Shown: positions 1-8,313 of the stretch, one piece after another
Layout: each line of letters opens with the position of its first letter
How positions within the stretch are numbered: position 1 is the stretch's first letter
From: Clostridia bacterium
GTDB taxonomy: Bacteria > Bacillota > Clostridia > Oscillospirales > Acutalibacteraceae
Length of the DNA stretch: 52,264 bases
NCBI GenBank assembly: GCA_017622555.1
Contig: JAGAQV010000002.1
Span: 1-52,264, forward strand
Direction of reading: 5' to 3'
Program-made: the position numbers and the translations under genes
The notes under the pieces: generated by a model
What the model saw: the letters and a program-made list of their open reading frames with translations, nothing else
Told to the model about the DNA's origin: nothing
Databases searched by the model: none

Positions 1-116
1 AAAGAATAAATAATAAAGAAGAAATAAGAAAAAATGTGTGCCTACGGCACGATATATAAATCTGTCGGCAAAGCCGACACCGATTTTATTCTTTATTCTT
101 TCTTATTTATTATTTC
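1..116. repeat. MITE-like intergenic repeat (copy 1)
   Basis: AT-rich, loosely inverted ends (AAAGAATAAATAATAAAG on the left, TTATTTATTATTT on the right) enclose two hairpins: GTGCC-TAC-GGCAC at 38-50 and GTCGGC-AAA-GCCGAC at 64-78. They are separated by a GATATATAAATC spacer. The same layout of two hairpins around a GATATAAAT spacer occurs at 22909-23005 and 25363-25478. No coding capacity is seen. The left end may extend beyond the window. Confidence 0.5.
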
Positions 117-153
117 ATCGCCTCAGCGATAAACCCCAATTTCTATTATTGTC

Positions 154-182
154 AAAAAAAGCACCCCGAAGGGTGCTTTTTT
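154..182 (-). terminator. Rho-independent terminator of the propeller operon
   Basis: An A-run/GCACCC stem, CGAA loop and GGGTGC/T-run lie immediately after the stop codon of the minus-strand propeller gene. A T-run on both sides suggests it works in both directions. Confidence 0.8.
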
Positions 183-1359
183 AAATGTATTTAGATAAAT
201 CAAATTCGGCAAGGCGAATATGCTGACGGTTAACCGTGTATGACATTGCAAGCTCGCCGTTTTTATAATACTGAACAAAGGGGTAAAAACAGCTGCTTTG
301 CATTTTGGCTTGCAAAACAACTTGACTGTTTGCAAGGTTTTGGCGGTCAATTTTAATAATGCCAATATGGTCACGGTCAATTGGCGCATGGAAAAGGTAA
401 AGCTCGCCGTTATAGAAAATCATATCCCCACGGGACTGACAGTCCTCAACCTCAACAGGCTTTTCCCAACTACCATCTTTAATGTTGTAGGCGGTTAAAA
501 AGCCGCATTTGTTTTCGTTTTGCTGACGCACAAAATAAAAAATCTTGTCTTCCAGCACATAGGTTGCATTTTCCCATTTGGAATCGTTTATAAAATCGGG
601 TTGAGAAACATATTCCCAAGTAATTAAATCCTTACTTCTTATTATGGCTGTAAAGTCACCGCTGTAGGTGCCTGAATAATACCATTTTTCACCGTTTTCT
701 TCACGGCAGGAAAGCTTTTGCATAATGCCAATGTCAACATACATTTTTTTGCAGGGCACACCCTCTTTAGCAAGGGCTTTTTGAATGCCCGTCACGCTAA
801 AATCATTAACGGTGTTACCCACTTTAAAACGGTTTACCTTAATTTCGCCCAAGGTTTTTGTGGAAAGGGTAAAGGGCTGATAAAAACGGTAGTAGTTACC
901 GTCGGTTGAAGCAGTCCACATTACATAAATGGTGTCGTCGTCCTTTTGCATTAAAATGGTGTCATAAACACGGTCAATAACCCTGTCACCAACCTTGTCG
1001 CCCGTGGTTTGTAAATCCAAAAAGGTAATGTCGGTAGGACTTTCAAGCTTTGCATAGGCAAGGCGTGCGGTTTGGTCCTTAGGGTCTTCTGACGGTTCTT
1101 TCATATTAGCGTAATACGACATATAAACCGTGTCACCCACCACAACAAAGGTAGAAACGTGAGCCATTTTATCGCCCGTTCGTTCAAAATTTGCAACAAA
1201 GCGGTCTTCAATTTCCTGTGCGAAGGCATCACCCTTTTTAATGGCTTCCTCGCTTACCTCATTCGCTTTTATAACACGGGCAGGGTTTTCAATAGGGGCA
1301 CCTGGGGTTATAATAAGCTCGTTTTCGGTTATACAGTCGTTACTGAAAATTCTGTTCAT
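181..1359 (-). CDS. Sialidase/GH43-like beta-propeller protein, function unknown
   Basis: About 392 residues. The sequence has repeated beta-strand units of the kind found in five- or six-bladed glycosidase propellers: 'STFVVVGDTVYMSYYAN', 'DDTIYVMWTAS', 'TAIIRSKDLITWEYVS', 'ENATYVLEDKIFYFVR' and 'GDMIFYNGELYLFHAP'. The 'RSKDLITWE' type motif is common in GH43, GH33 and GH117-like proteins. There is no signal peptide, so it should be cytoplasmic. I chose the ATG at 1359, preceded by GGTGAT; an upstream in-frame TTG is a poorer start. It lies 24 nt downstream of the nitrilase gene in the same operon, so an intracellular glycoside or amide-substrate role is possible. No catalytic triad could be fixed, and the specific family is uncertain. 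Confidence 0.6.
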   Translation of the reverse strand: MNRIFSNDCITENELIITPGAPIENPARVIKANEVSEEAIKKGDAFAQEIEDRFVANFERTGDKMAHVSTFVVVGDTVYMSYYANMKEPSEDPKDQTARLAYAKLESPTDITFLDLQTTGDKVGDRVIDRVYDTILMQKDDDTIYVMWTASTDGNYYRFYQPFTLSTKTLGEIKVNRFKVGNTVNDFSVTGIQKALAKEGVPCKKMYVDIGIMQKLSCREENGEKWYYSGTYSGDFTAIIRSKDLITWEYVSQPDFINDSKWENATYVLEDKIFYFVRQQNENKCGFLTAYNIKDGSWEKPVEVEDCQSRGDMIFYNGELYLFHAPIDRDHIGIIKIDRQNLANSQVVLQAKMQSSCFYPFVQYYKNGELAMSYTVNRQHIRLAEFDLSKYI

Positions 1360-1383
1360 TTTTATCACCAATTAAACATAATT

Positions 1384-2181
1384 TTATTTTGTAAATACCT
1401 GTGGGCGCAAACCGTCGTTAATAAAATCATCATTTCTTACAATACCGCAACCAAAGCCTGCGGGGCGGGTGTGCTTCCACTTAATGTCAACCTCTTCGGT
1501 AATAAAGCCAATTTCCTTGCCCATATTATTTAAAATTTGACCGTCGGGCGCAACTATCATTGAATTACCGCCCTTTTCATCATCGTTCATTGAATAGGAC
1601 GAGCGTGCAACGTAGGCATTACAACGAAAAGCGGTAAGCTTTGCCTGCGCTGTTATAATGTCAGTTCGTTCGCCACGTTGATAACCGGGTATTAAAATAA
1701 CGTCGGGTCTGAAGGCTGCAATATGCTCGATTTGCTCGTTATAATAAACGTCATAGCAGGTCATAAAACCAAAGCGAATGCCGTCAATTTCACAGGTGCA
1801 GTTGCCGTCGCCATAGCTAACGTTAAGATTTACTTCGCTTGGCGGCAGGTGGATTTTATCATAAACAAAAGCAATTTCGCCATTTTTGTTGTATAAATAC
1901 GTGCTGTTTTGAAGTTTTCCGTTTCGTTTTTCAAGCACATTTACAGCAACCAAACAGCCCTTTTGCTTTGCGGTGCTTTTTGCGGCGGAAAGCATTTTTT
2001 CTGCTCGGGGCAGGGCGGCAATTTCTTTTTCAGGGTCAGAAAGCCCACCCGCATTGGAATATTCGGGCAAAACTATAAGGTCGCCTTCAGCTTCGTTAAG
2101 CTTTTCAATCAAAAAATTTGCAATAACTTCGTCGGGGCTTTCGCCCGCAAAATATGGCGGCTGAATCACTGTGATTTTCAA
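1384..2181 (-). CDS. Carbon-nitrogen hydrolase (nitrilase superfamily)
   Basis: About 265 residues of nitrilase superfamily, which hydrolyse amides or nitriles through a Glu-Lys-Cys triad. Visible triad: Glu in 'VLPEYSN', Lys in 'YDKIHLPPSE', Cys in 'MTCYDVYYNE'. No signal peptide. The upstream ATG at 2214 cannot be the start because a promoter -10 (TATAAT at 2213-2218) overlaps it. The TTG at 2181, preceded by AAAGGTGG seven bases away, begins the protein at the usual 'KITVIQPP' strand. It is the first gene of an operon with the propeller protein and is related to the N-terminal half of the fusion protein at 4227-5834. The substrate cannot be read from sequence; omega-amidase, carbamoyl or acylamide hydrolysis are all possible. 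Confidence 0.85.
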   Translation of the reverse strand: MKITVIQPPYFAGESPDEVIANFLIEKLNEAEGDLIVLPEYSNAGGLSDPEKEIAALPRAEKMLSAAKSTAKQKGCLVAVNVLEKRNGKLQNSTYLYNKNGEIAFVYDKIHLPPSEVNLNVSYGDGNCTCEIDGIRFGFMTCYDVYYNEQIEHIAAFRPDVILIPGYQRGERTDIITAQAKLTAFRCNAYVARSSYSMNDDEKGGNSMIVAPDGQILNNMGKEIGFITEEVDIKWKHTRPAGFGCGIVRNDDFINDGLRPQVFTK

Positions 2182-2212
2182 AAAAATTCCACCTTTTACT
2201 GTTGTTTTCTTC

Positions 2213-2240
2213 ATTATAGCACCTAAAAAATATTTTTCAA
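2213..2240 (-). promoter_or_regulatory. Sigma-A promoter of the nitrilase operon
   Basis: TTGAAA (2235-2240), 16 bp spacer, TATAAT (2213-2218) on the minus strand. Transcription should begin near 2206, inside the apparent ATG-started frame. This is the main argument for the internal TTG start. Confidence 0.7.
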
Positions 2241-2290
2241 TAAGGTTTAAAAAATAGTCAAAATTAACATAAAGTGACGACTTAATTATA

Positions 2291-2319
2291 TTGAAAAAAG
2301 TGTAGAAATATGCTATAAT
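2291..2319 (+). promoter_or_regulatory. Sigma-A promoter, extended -10, patatin gene
   Basis: TTGAAA (2291-2296), 17 bp spacer and TGC-TATAAT (-10 at 2314-2319), upstream of the patatin gene whose RBS is GAAAGGGG. Confidence 0.75.
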
Positions 2320-2358
2320 ATACTGTAAAACAGAAAAAGAAAGGGGTAAAGGCTTAAA

Positions 2359-3225
2359 ATGGCAAAAATCGGTGTTTTGCTTTCAGGTGCGGCAAGCAAG
2401 GGCGCTTACGAATATGGCTTTCTAAAGGCCATTGGTGAATTTTTTGAAAAAGATGAAATTAAATGTGTAAGCTCGGCTTCTATCGGTATGCTGGCGGCAC
2501 AAACCTTTGGTATTGGCAAGCCTGAGGAATTTGCGCGAATTTGGAAAAGCATTAACCCCAAAAAGCACGGTCGTTTGTTTTTGACTTATGGTGGTCCAGG
2601 CCCTATTCGTGATGAAATTTGCAAGGTTTTTTCACCCGATACAAAGCTGTTTTTTGAACATTATGTAGCCGTTTGGAATTTTACTAAATCTAAGGTAGAA
2701 TACATACCCTTTCACGAGCTTAGTTATGAACAAACCCAGCAATACATTAGGGGCGCAATTGCAATTCCTATTTTGGTTAAGGGTGAAATTATAAACGGTG
2801 ACCGCATTTTAGACGGCGCATTTGTTGATAATATACCCGCTTATCCTTTAATGGAAAAGGATTTGGACTATATCCTTTGCATTTATTTTGATAACCATAA
2901 ATATTTCTTTGAAAATGAAGCGTTTGACAGTAAAATTTTAAAGTTTTATGATTTTCCGAACGATAAACGCCTTGAAACCTTGGTTTTCACGCCCGATTCT
3001 TTTGATGAAATGGCAAAGTATGGCTATGAATATACATTAAAGGTTTTAAATGAGGTTTTCAAAACTGATGACAAGGCCGAAATTTTGGCTGCAATAAAGC
3101 GCAATAACGATTTGCAGCAGGCCGACTATAAGCCTCGCTTGACGGTTGATGTTGTGCTTAATAAAATAAACGTTATGACCCGTAAGTACGCAAAGCGTAT
3201 GTCAAATTGGGAAAAGACCGATTAA
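2359..3225 (+). CDS. Patatin-like phospholipase
   Basis: 288 residues, the usual length for a minimal bacterial patatin-family lipid acyl hydrolase. The Ser-Asp dyad is visible: oxyanion loop 'SGAASKGAYEYG' at residues 9-20, nucleophile Ser41 in 'SASIG' and Asp152 in 'LDGAFVDN'. The elbow is S-x-S-x-G rather than the standard G-x-S-x-G. There is no signal peptide, so it should act on the inner membrane face. The ATG has a good RBS. It is monocistronic, ending in its own terminator, but lies next to a HAD phosphatase and a GDPD-containing protein, suggesting phospholipid turnover. The family call is firm; the substrate is inference. Confidence 0.85.
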   Translation: MAKIGVLLSGAASKGAYEYGFLKAIGEFFEKDEIKCVSSASIGMLAAQTFGIGKPEEFARIWKSINPKKHGRLFLTYGGPGPIRDEICKVFSPDTKLFFEHYVAVWNFTKSKVEYIPFHELSYEQTQQYIRGAIAIPILVKGEIINGDRILDGAFVDNIPAYPLMEKDLDYILCIYFDNHKYFFENEAFDSKILKFYDFPNDKRLETLVFTPDSFDEMAKYGYEYTLKVLNEVFKTDDKAEILAAIKRNNDLQQADYKPRLTVDVVLNKINVMTRKYAKRMSNWEKTD

Positions 3226-3226
3226 T

Positions 3227-3252
3227 AAAAACAGCCCCAAAGGGCTGTTTTT
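3227..3252 (+). terminator. Rho-independent terminator after patatin gene
   Basis: ACAGCCC-CAAA-GGGCTGT stem followed by a T-run. Confidence 0.85.
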
Positions 3253-3272
3253 ATTTTTAATGACTGTAATTA

Positions 3273-3301
3273 TAGATTTTTAAAAAAATATATGTTATAA
3301 T
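3273..3301 (+). promoter_or_regulatory. Putative promoter with extended -10
   Basis: TGT-TATAAT (-10 at 3296-3301) with a weak -35 (TAGATT at 3273-3278, 17 bp spacer). It lies about 100 nt upstream of the HAD phosphatase gene, giving a long untranslated leader in which I see no recognisable riboswitch. Confidence 0.5.
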
Positions 3302-3401
3302 ACACACGGCTGAAATGTCTAAGTTTTAAATAAGGCTAACAGTGTGATTATAAAAGATATTGTAATGAAAATGATAACAAAAATTTAAAGGAGAATATTT
3401 T

Positions 3402-4208
3402 ATGGATGCAATTAAAAACAAAATTGGTTTTATTTGCGATATGGACGGCGTTATCTATCACGGTAACCGCATTTTAGACGGCGTGCCCGAATTTATAAAT
3501 TGGCTTCAGGCAAACAATAAAAAATTTGTTTTTTTAACAAACAGTCCTGAAAGGACACCTCACGAGCTCAGCATGAAGCTTGAAAGAATGGGACTTTCGG
3601 TATCAGCTGACCATTTTTACACCAGTGCCATGGCAACAGCGGCTTTTTTAGCAAGTCAAAAGCCCAATGCTACCGCCTATGTTATAGGTGAGGCGGCTTT
3701 AACAAAGGCTCTTTACGACAAGGGTATATATATGAATGATGTCAACCCCGACTATGTTGTGGTGGGCGAAACCCGTACCTACAGCTTTGAAAAAATTGAA
3801 AAGGCTGTAAATTTGGTGCTTAAGGGCGCAAAGCTTATTGGTACCAACCCGGATATTACAGGTCCTACCGAAAAGGGTATTATGCCGGCAACGGGTGCGC
3901 TTATTTCCCCAATTGAAATTGCAACAGGCAAAAAGGCTTATTTTGTTGGCAAGCCTAACCCGTTAATGCTTCGCCACGGATTAAGCAAGCTTGATTGTCA
4001 TAGTCAGGATATTGCCTTCGTTGGCGACAGAATGGATACCGATATTATTGCAGGTATTGAATCTAACGTGGACACTGTTTTGGTGCTTTCGGGTGTTACC
4101 GCAATTGGTGATATTGACCTTTACCCCTATCGTCCAAAATATATTTTGAATGGTGTTGGCGACATTGTTAAGAATGATCCTGTAAATATTGGTAAATTAA
4201 ATTGGTAA
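3402..4208 (+). CDS. HAD superfamily IIA phosphatase (NagD/AraL-like)
   Basis: 268 residues. HAD motif I is 'CDMDGVIYHG' (Asp13/Asp15), motif II 'FLTNSPERT', the IIA lysine region 'GKPNPLML', motif III/IV 'VGDRMDTDI'. These place it in the NagD/AraL/PGP subfamily, which dephosphorylates nucleotides, sugar phosphates or glycerol phosphate. It is cytoplasmic. The start ATG follows AAAGGAG. It is first in an operon with the nitrilase-GDPD fusion 18 nt downstream. Because a GDPD releases glycerol-3-phosphate, a glycerol-phosphate phosphatase role is an attractive but unproven guess. Confidence 0.85.
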   Translation: MDAIKNKIGFICDMDGVIYHGNRILDGVPEFINWLQANNKKFVFLTNSPERTPHELSMKLERMGLSVSADHFYTSAMATAAFLASQKPNATAYVIGEAALTKALYDKGIYMNDVNPDYVVVGETRTYSFEKIEKAVNLVLKGAKLIGTNPDITGPTEKGIMPATGALISPIEIATGKKAYFVGKPNPLMLRHGLSKLDCHSQDIAFVGDRMDTDIIAGIESNVDTVLVLSGVTAIGDIDLYPYRPKYILNGVGDIVKNDPVNIGKLNW

Positions 4209-4226
4209 TTTTAGGAAGTGTTTAGT

Positions 4227-5834
4227 GTGAAAGCTTGCGTTATACAGCCCGCTTATTCAACTGATTTTTCAAAAAGTGAAGCGTATTTTCAAAAACAGCT
4301 TGATTTACTTAACAGTTGTGATGAAAGTGTGGATATTATTGTTTTGCCCGAATCGGCAGATTGCCCCTGCCTTGCAAAAGATGAGTCGGAACGTGCAACA
4401 GCATTTAAAAAGTTTAATGAAAAAATTTTAAATACCTCGAAGGAAACGGCAAAGCGCTGTAATGCAATTGTCTTTGTTAATGCAAAGGAAAAAGCGGGCG
4501 AAAAATTTCGTAACACCACTTTTGCAATTAACAAAAATGGTGAAGTTGTAGGTAAATATTATAAACAGCACCTAACACCAAGTGAGGTTGCTGCTAATGA
4601 TATTGACAGCGACTATACATATAAATATAGTGCGCCTACAGTTTTAGAAATTGACGGGCTACGCTTTGGCTTTTTGACTTGCTATGACTTTTATTTTTAC
4701 GAATACTTTTCAACCTTGGCAAAGCTTAATCTTGATTTTATAATTGGTTGCTCGCATCAGCGAAGCGACAGTCACGATGCGACAGAAATTATAACTCGCT
4801 TTTTGGCGTACAATACTAACACCTATGTGCTTCGTGCTTCTGTTTCAATGGATGAAAGCAGTGACGTTGGCGGCGGGTCTGTTATAGTTGCGCCAAACGG
4901 TGAAATTTTGGTTAATGCCGAAAGTAAAATTGGTGCTTTTTCAGCCGTTATTGAGCCTGAAAAGAAATATTATAAGCCTGCAGGCTTTGGTAATGATGAA
5001 GCACCTCACTGGCAGTATATTGAACAGGGTCGACGCCCATGGCTTTACCGTCAGGCAGGGGGCGCAACCATACCCTATGATAAGGTTAAACCTTTTCCTC
5101 GTGTGTGTGCACACCGTGGCTTTAATACCGTTTCGCCCGAAAACACAATGCCTGCTTACGGTGCGGCTGTTGCGATGGATGCTGATGAAATTGAATTTGA
5201 TTTATGGCCCACTAAGGACGGGGAAATTGTCTCCTGTCACGACCCCAACTTAGACCGTGTTTCAAACGGTACGGGCAATGTTTTTGACTATACTTACGAA
5301 GAACTTTTAAAGTATGATTTCGGTGTCAAATTTACCGAACGCTTTGAAGGATTAAAAATAGTAAAATTTGAAGAAATTTTACAAAAATTCGGCGGTCGCA
5401 CAATTTTAAACATACATATAAAACCGTTTTTTGACCGACCATATCCCCGTGATATTATGGAAAAAATCATTGGGCTTATACGTCAGTATGACTGTGAAAA
5501 ATATGTTTATTTGATGATTGAAATTGATGCTGATATTAAGCAATTTAAAGCATATGCGCCTGATATTGCGGTGTGCATAGGTCACGACTTTAAGCGTAAT
5601 TGGGCAATTGTTGACAGGGCAATAGAATTGGGTGTTGAACGTCTGCAATTTTATAAGCCTTACTATAACCAAGAAATGCTTGATAAAGCCCATGAACACG
5701 GTATAATTTGTAATATTTGTTGGTCAAATACCCGTGAGGAAACCGAACAATTTGTTAAAATGGGTATGGACGTTATTCTTACTGACGAATTTAAGCGTGT
5801 ACAAAATTGGGTTAAAGAATTTTCACAAAAATAA
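4227..5834 (+). CDS. Fusion: nitrilase-family hydrolase + glycerophosphodiester phosphodiesterase
   Basis: About 535 residues, two full catalytic domains in one chain. Residues 1-275 are a nitrilase-family amidohydrolase with Glu42 in 'LPESADCP', Lys113 in 'YYKQHLTPSE' and Cys152 in 'LTCYDFYF'. Residues 293-535 are a GDPD TIM barrel with His296 in 'AHRGFNTVSPENT', Glu323/Asp325 in 'EIEFDLW' and His338 in 'SCHDPNLDR'. The third GDPD metal-ligand position, normally Glu in an N-I-E-I-K strand, is His397 ('ILNIHIKP'). Start: GTG at 4227, with GGAAG eight bases upstream, beginning at the natural first strand 'KACVIQPAY'; a GTG at 4218 lacks an RBS. It is cytoplasmic and co-transcribed with the upstream HAD phosphatase. 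Both family calls are firm; the joint substrate is unknown. Confidence 0.85.
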   Translation: MKACVIQPAYSTDFSKSEAYFQKQLDLLNSCDESVDIIVLPESADCPCLAKDESERATAFKKFNEKILNTSKETAKRCNAIVFVNAKEKAGEKFRNTTFAINKNGEVVGKYYKQHLTPSEVAANDIDSDYTYKYSAPTVLEIDGLRFGFLTCYDFYFYEYFSTLAKLNLDFIIGCSHQRSDSHDATEIITRFLAYNTNTYVLRASVSMDESSDVGGGSVIVAPNGEILVNAESKIGAFSAVIEPEKKYYKPAGFGNDEAPHWQYIEQGRRPWLYRQAGGATIPYDKVKPFPRVCAHRGFNTVSPENTMPAYGAAVAMDADEIEFDLWPTKDGEIVSCHDPNLDRVSNGTGNVFDYTYEELLKYDFGVKFTERFEGLKIVKFEEILQKFGGRTILNIHIKPFFDRPYPRDIMEKIIGLIRQYDCEKYVYLMIEIDADIKQFKAYAPDIAVCIGHDFKRNWAIVDRAIELGVERLQFYKPYYNQEMLDKAHEHGIICNICWSNTREETEQFVKMGMDVILTDEFKRVQNWVKEFSQK

Positions 5835-5840
5835 AAACGA

Positions 5841-5870
5841 AACTGCAGTCCAAACGGACTGCAGTTTTTT
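5841..5870 (+). terminator. Bidirectional terminator between fusion gene and GH3
   Basis: AACTGCAGTCC-AAAC-GGACTGCAGTT with T-run. It serves the plus-strand fusion gene and the converging minus-strand GH3 gene. Confidence 0.85.
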
Positions 5871-5873
5871 AAA

Positions 5874-8204
5874 TTATTTTTCAACTTTAAAATACATACT
5901 CAAAATACGTTTTGCGCAGGTCTCTAGGTGGCCACGCTTAAGTCGACCGTCTAAAAGACCGTTTTTAAGCTGTTGTGGGTAACCCTCAGGCATTGAAATA
6001 TCACAGCCGTAAAGTGCATTATATACTGTATCACCGGGAGTATGCCAGTCAGAAGTAACGGCACCATTAAAGCCCCATTCTTCACGCAAAATTGCGGTTA
6101 AAAGCTCGTAGCTTTGCATACAGCGACGATTGTTTATAATGTTATAACCGCACATTAAAAGCCAAGGGTCGGCCTCTTTAACGCAAATTTCGAAGCCTTT
6201 TAGATATATTTCACGAAGGGCGCGTTCTGAAACTCGACTATCGCTATAATAACGGTTAATTTCCTTATTGTTACAAGCAAAGTGCTTAGGGGTGGCGACA
6301 ACGCCCTGACTTTGAATACCTTTAACCTTTGCGGCGGCAAATTTACCTGAAAGTAACGGGTCTTCACTATAATATTCAAAATTTCGGCCGCAAAGAGGGT
6401 TACGGTGAATATTGAGCGCCGGGGTAAGCCATATCGGGAAAGAGTTTTCTTTACATTCCCTAGCGCCTGCTACACCTATTTGATACATAAATTCAGGCTC
6501 CCAAGTACAAGCGACTAAGGTTGCACAAGGCCAAGCGGTTGTAGCAATTCCGCTTTTAGGGGTAATTCTTAAACCGGCAGGACCGTCAGCTGTCATAAGC
6601 GGTGTAACACCAAGTCGCTTAAAGCCGCCGCCCATGCCTGCAGTATTGGCAAGTCCCACACTACTGCTGCCACCAACTATTTCAATAAGCTCGTCTATGG
6701 TTGCCTGTGCGATAAACTCGTCTAAAGAATATTCACCATCTAATACCTGGCACAACCAAACGGGATATTCGGTTTCGGGTGCTTTGCAGGGATTTATCGG
6801 CTCGGGCACCTCGTGATTGATAATTGGAAAAGATGGAAGCGTCTCAAAAGTACCGTCAGACAGCATACGTCTTTCGAGCTTATTCGGTGCGCAACGCTGT
6901 ACTAATTGTTCGGTGACGATAAATTCTTCCTTTACAGTAAATCTAAAATCAGCTTCCTTTAAATTGCGGCAGCTATTACCTACAAAGAATTTATAATCGC
7001 CTTTTTCGAGGATATAGGCCGACATTTGAAGCTTGCCCAAATCGTCGTAGCTTGCCATATCGTTCACGCTAAAGGTAAGGGTTATCTCTTCGCTTTCGTT
7101 AGGCTCTAAAAGCTTTGTTTTCTTAAAGGTGGCAAGCTCTATTGCACTTTTACCCAAAACGCCCTGCGGTGCGCTGTAATATACCTGCGCAACCTCTTTA
7201 CCCGCAACATCACCGACATTTTTAACAGTAAAGGTTACTTCAATTTTGTCGTCAAGCTGTCGGGCGACCGGCTTTGAAATTTCAAAGCTTGTGTAAGATA
7301 GACCGTAACCAAAGGGATAATTTACCTTTTCCTTTGCGCCGGGCACAGTTTCAAAATAGCGGTACCCAACGTAAATATCCTCATAATAGCAAACGTAATC
7401 GTCGCTTTCGTTAAAGGTATCGGCCGAAGGATAATCGGCAAAGGTTTTTGCGAAGGTGTCGGTTAATTTGCCCGACGGGTTTACGTCACCGCATAAAATA
7501 TCCGCAATTGCGAGACCACCCTCCATTCCGGCTTGCCAAGCAAGTAAGGCCGCGTCAATTTTCGGGTTTCGCTTAAACCATTCGGTATCTACCATACCGC
7601 CAACGTCTAAAACCGCAACACAATGCTCAAAAGCGGCAGTAACGCGGTCGACCATAGCCTGCTCTTCATCGGTTAAATAGAAGTCACCTTTTTGCGAGTG
7701 ACGGTCTAAACCTTCGGTTGAAAAGCGGTGAATTGTAATTATTGCGACATCACTTTCCTTGGCGGCGTTGTCGATTAATTCTTGAGGGAGTTCAGGCTGA
7801 CCGAAAAGAGCCTTGCCGCTGTGCTTTTCAATTAGAGGGGTAGCAAAATCAAGATAAAATTGTGTAAGAGGTTCGAAAACCTTAATTTTATCGGATTTTT
7901 CTAAAAAACCCTCGTAAATATCGCGAACGTAAGCCGAATAAACCATACCGCTTCCGCCGCCGCCTTTTACGTAGTCAACACTACCAATACCGAAAAGCGC
8001 AACGGTAGTACCCTTCTTTAGGGGTAAAATACCGTTGTTTTCGAGTAAAACCATACCCTCAGTTGCGACGCGATGAGAAAGCTCAATATGCTCTTTACAA
8101 CCCGTAACCGGTTTGCCGTCCTCGCCTAAACCTGTCGTTATTTGATATTTATACCTTGCCCAAGGCTCAGGCATAACTCTTGAATCAAAACGCTGCAGCT
8201 TCAT
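5874..8204 (-). CDS. GH3 beta-glucosidase with reversed domain order
   Basis: About 776 residues of glycoside hydrolase family 3. The order is inverted relative to most GH3 enzymes. The alpha/beta sandwich comes first ('SHRVATEGMVLLENNGILPL', 'GGGGSGMV', 'AWQAGMEGGLAIADILCGD'), then a fibronectin-III-like domain ('EVTFTVKNVGDVAGKEVAQVY'). The TIM barrel comes last ('TADGPAGLRI', 'TPKHFACNNKE', 'MCGYNIIN'), with the nucleophile Asp near residue 719 in 'VTSDWHTPGD'. This order is known from some rumen and gut clostridial beta-glucosidases. No signal peptide, so it should cleave imported oligosaccharides. The start ATG at 8204 follows AAAGGAGAG; upstream in-frame codons overlap the promoter. It is divergent from an AraC regulator that probably controls it. 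Confidence 0.9.
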   Translation of the reverse strand: MKLQRFDSRVMPEPWARYKYQITTGLGEDGKPVTGCKEHIELSHRVATEGMVLLENNGILPLKKGTTVALFGIGSVDYVKGGGGSGMVYSAYVRDIYEGFLEKSDKIKVFEPLTQFYLDFATPLIEKHSGKALFGQPELPQELIDNAAKESDVAIITIHRFSTEGLDRHSQKGDFYLTDEEQAMVDRVTAAFEHCVAVLDVGGMVDTEWFKRNPKIDAALLAWQAGMEGGLAIADILCGDVNPSGKLTDTFAKTFADYPSADTFNESDDYVCYYEDIYVGYRYFETVPGAKEKVNYPFGYGLSYTSFEISKPVARQLDDKIEVTFTVKNVGDVAGKEVAQVYYSAPQGVLGKSAIELATFKKTKLLEPNESEEITLTFSVNDMASYDDLGKLQMSAYILEKGDYKFFVGNSCRNLKEADFRFTVKEEFIVTEQLVQRCAPNKLERRMLSDGTFETLPSFPIINHEVPEPINPCKAPETEYPVWLCQVLDGEYSLDEFIAQATIDELIEIVGGSSSVGLANTAGMGGGFKRLGVTPLMTADGPAGLRITPKSGIATTAWPCATLVACTWEPEFMYQIGVAGARECKENSFPIWLTPALNIHRNPLCGRNFEYYSEDPLLSGKFAAAKVKGIQSQGVVATPKHFACNNKEINRYYSDSRVSERALREIYLKGFEICVKEADPWLLMCGYNIINNRRCMQSYELLTAILREEWGFNGAVTSDWHTPGDTVYNALYGCDISMPEGYPQQLKNGLLDGRLKRGHLETCAKRILSMYFKVEK

Positions 8205-8238
8205 AGAAGCACTCTCCTTTGAGTTATATTTCACTTGC

Positions 8239-8267
8239 ATTATAAGTAAAAATATGCTATTATTCAA
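8239..8267 (-). promoter_or_regulatory. Sigma-A promoter of the GH3 gene
   Basis: TTGAAT (8262-8267), 17 bp spacer, TATAAT (8239-8244) on the minus strand, in the GH3/AraC divergent region. Confidence 0.7.
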
Positions 8268-8313
8268 GTAAATAAATGACTATTTTAAGACAAAAAGTGC
8301 AGAGTTTTGAAAA

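Noticed and set aside
1959-1973. Internal antisense frames over the nitrilase and other long genes
   Set aside because: They lack RBSs and protein-like composition and are shadows of the real genes.
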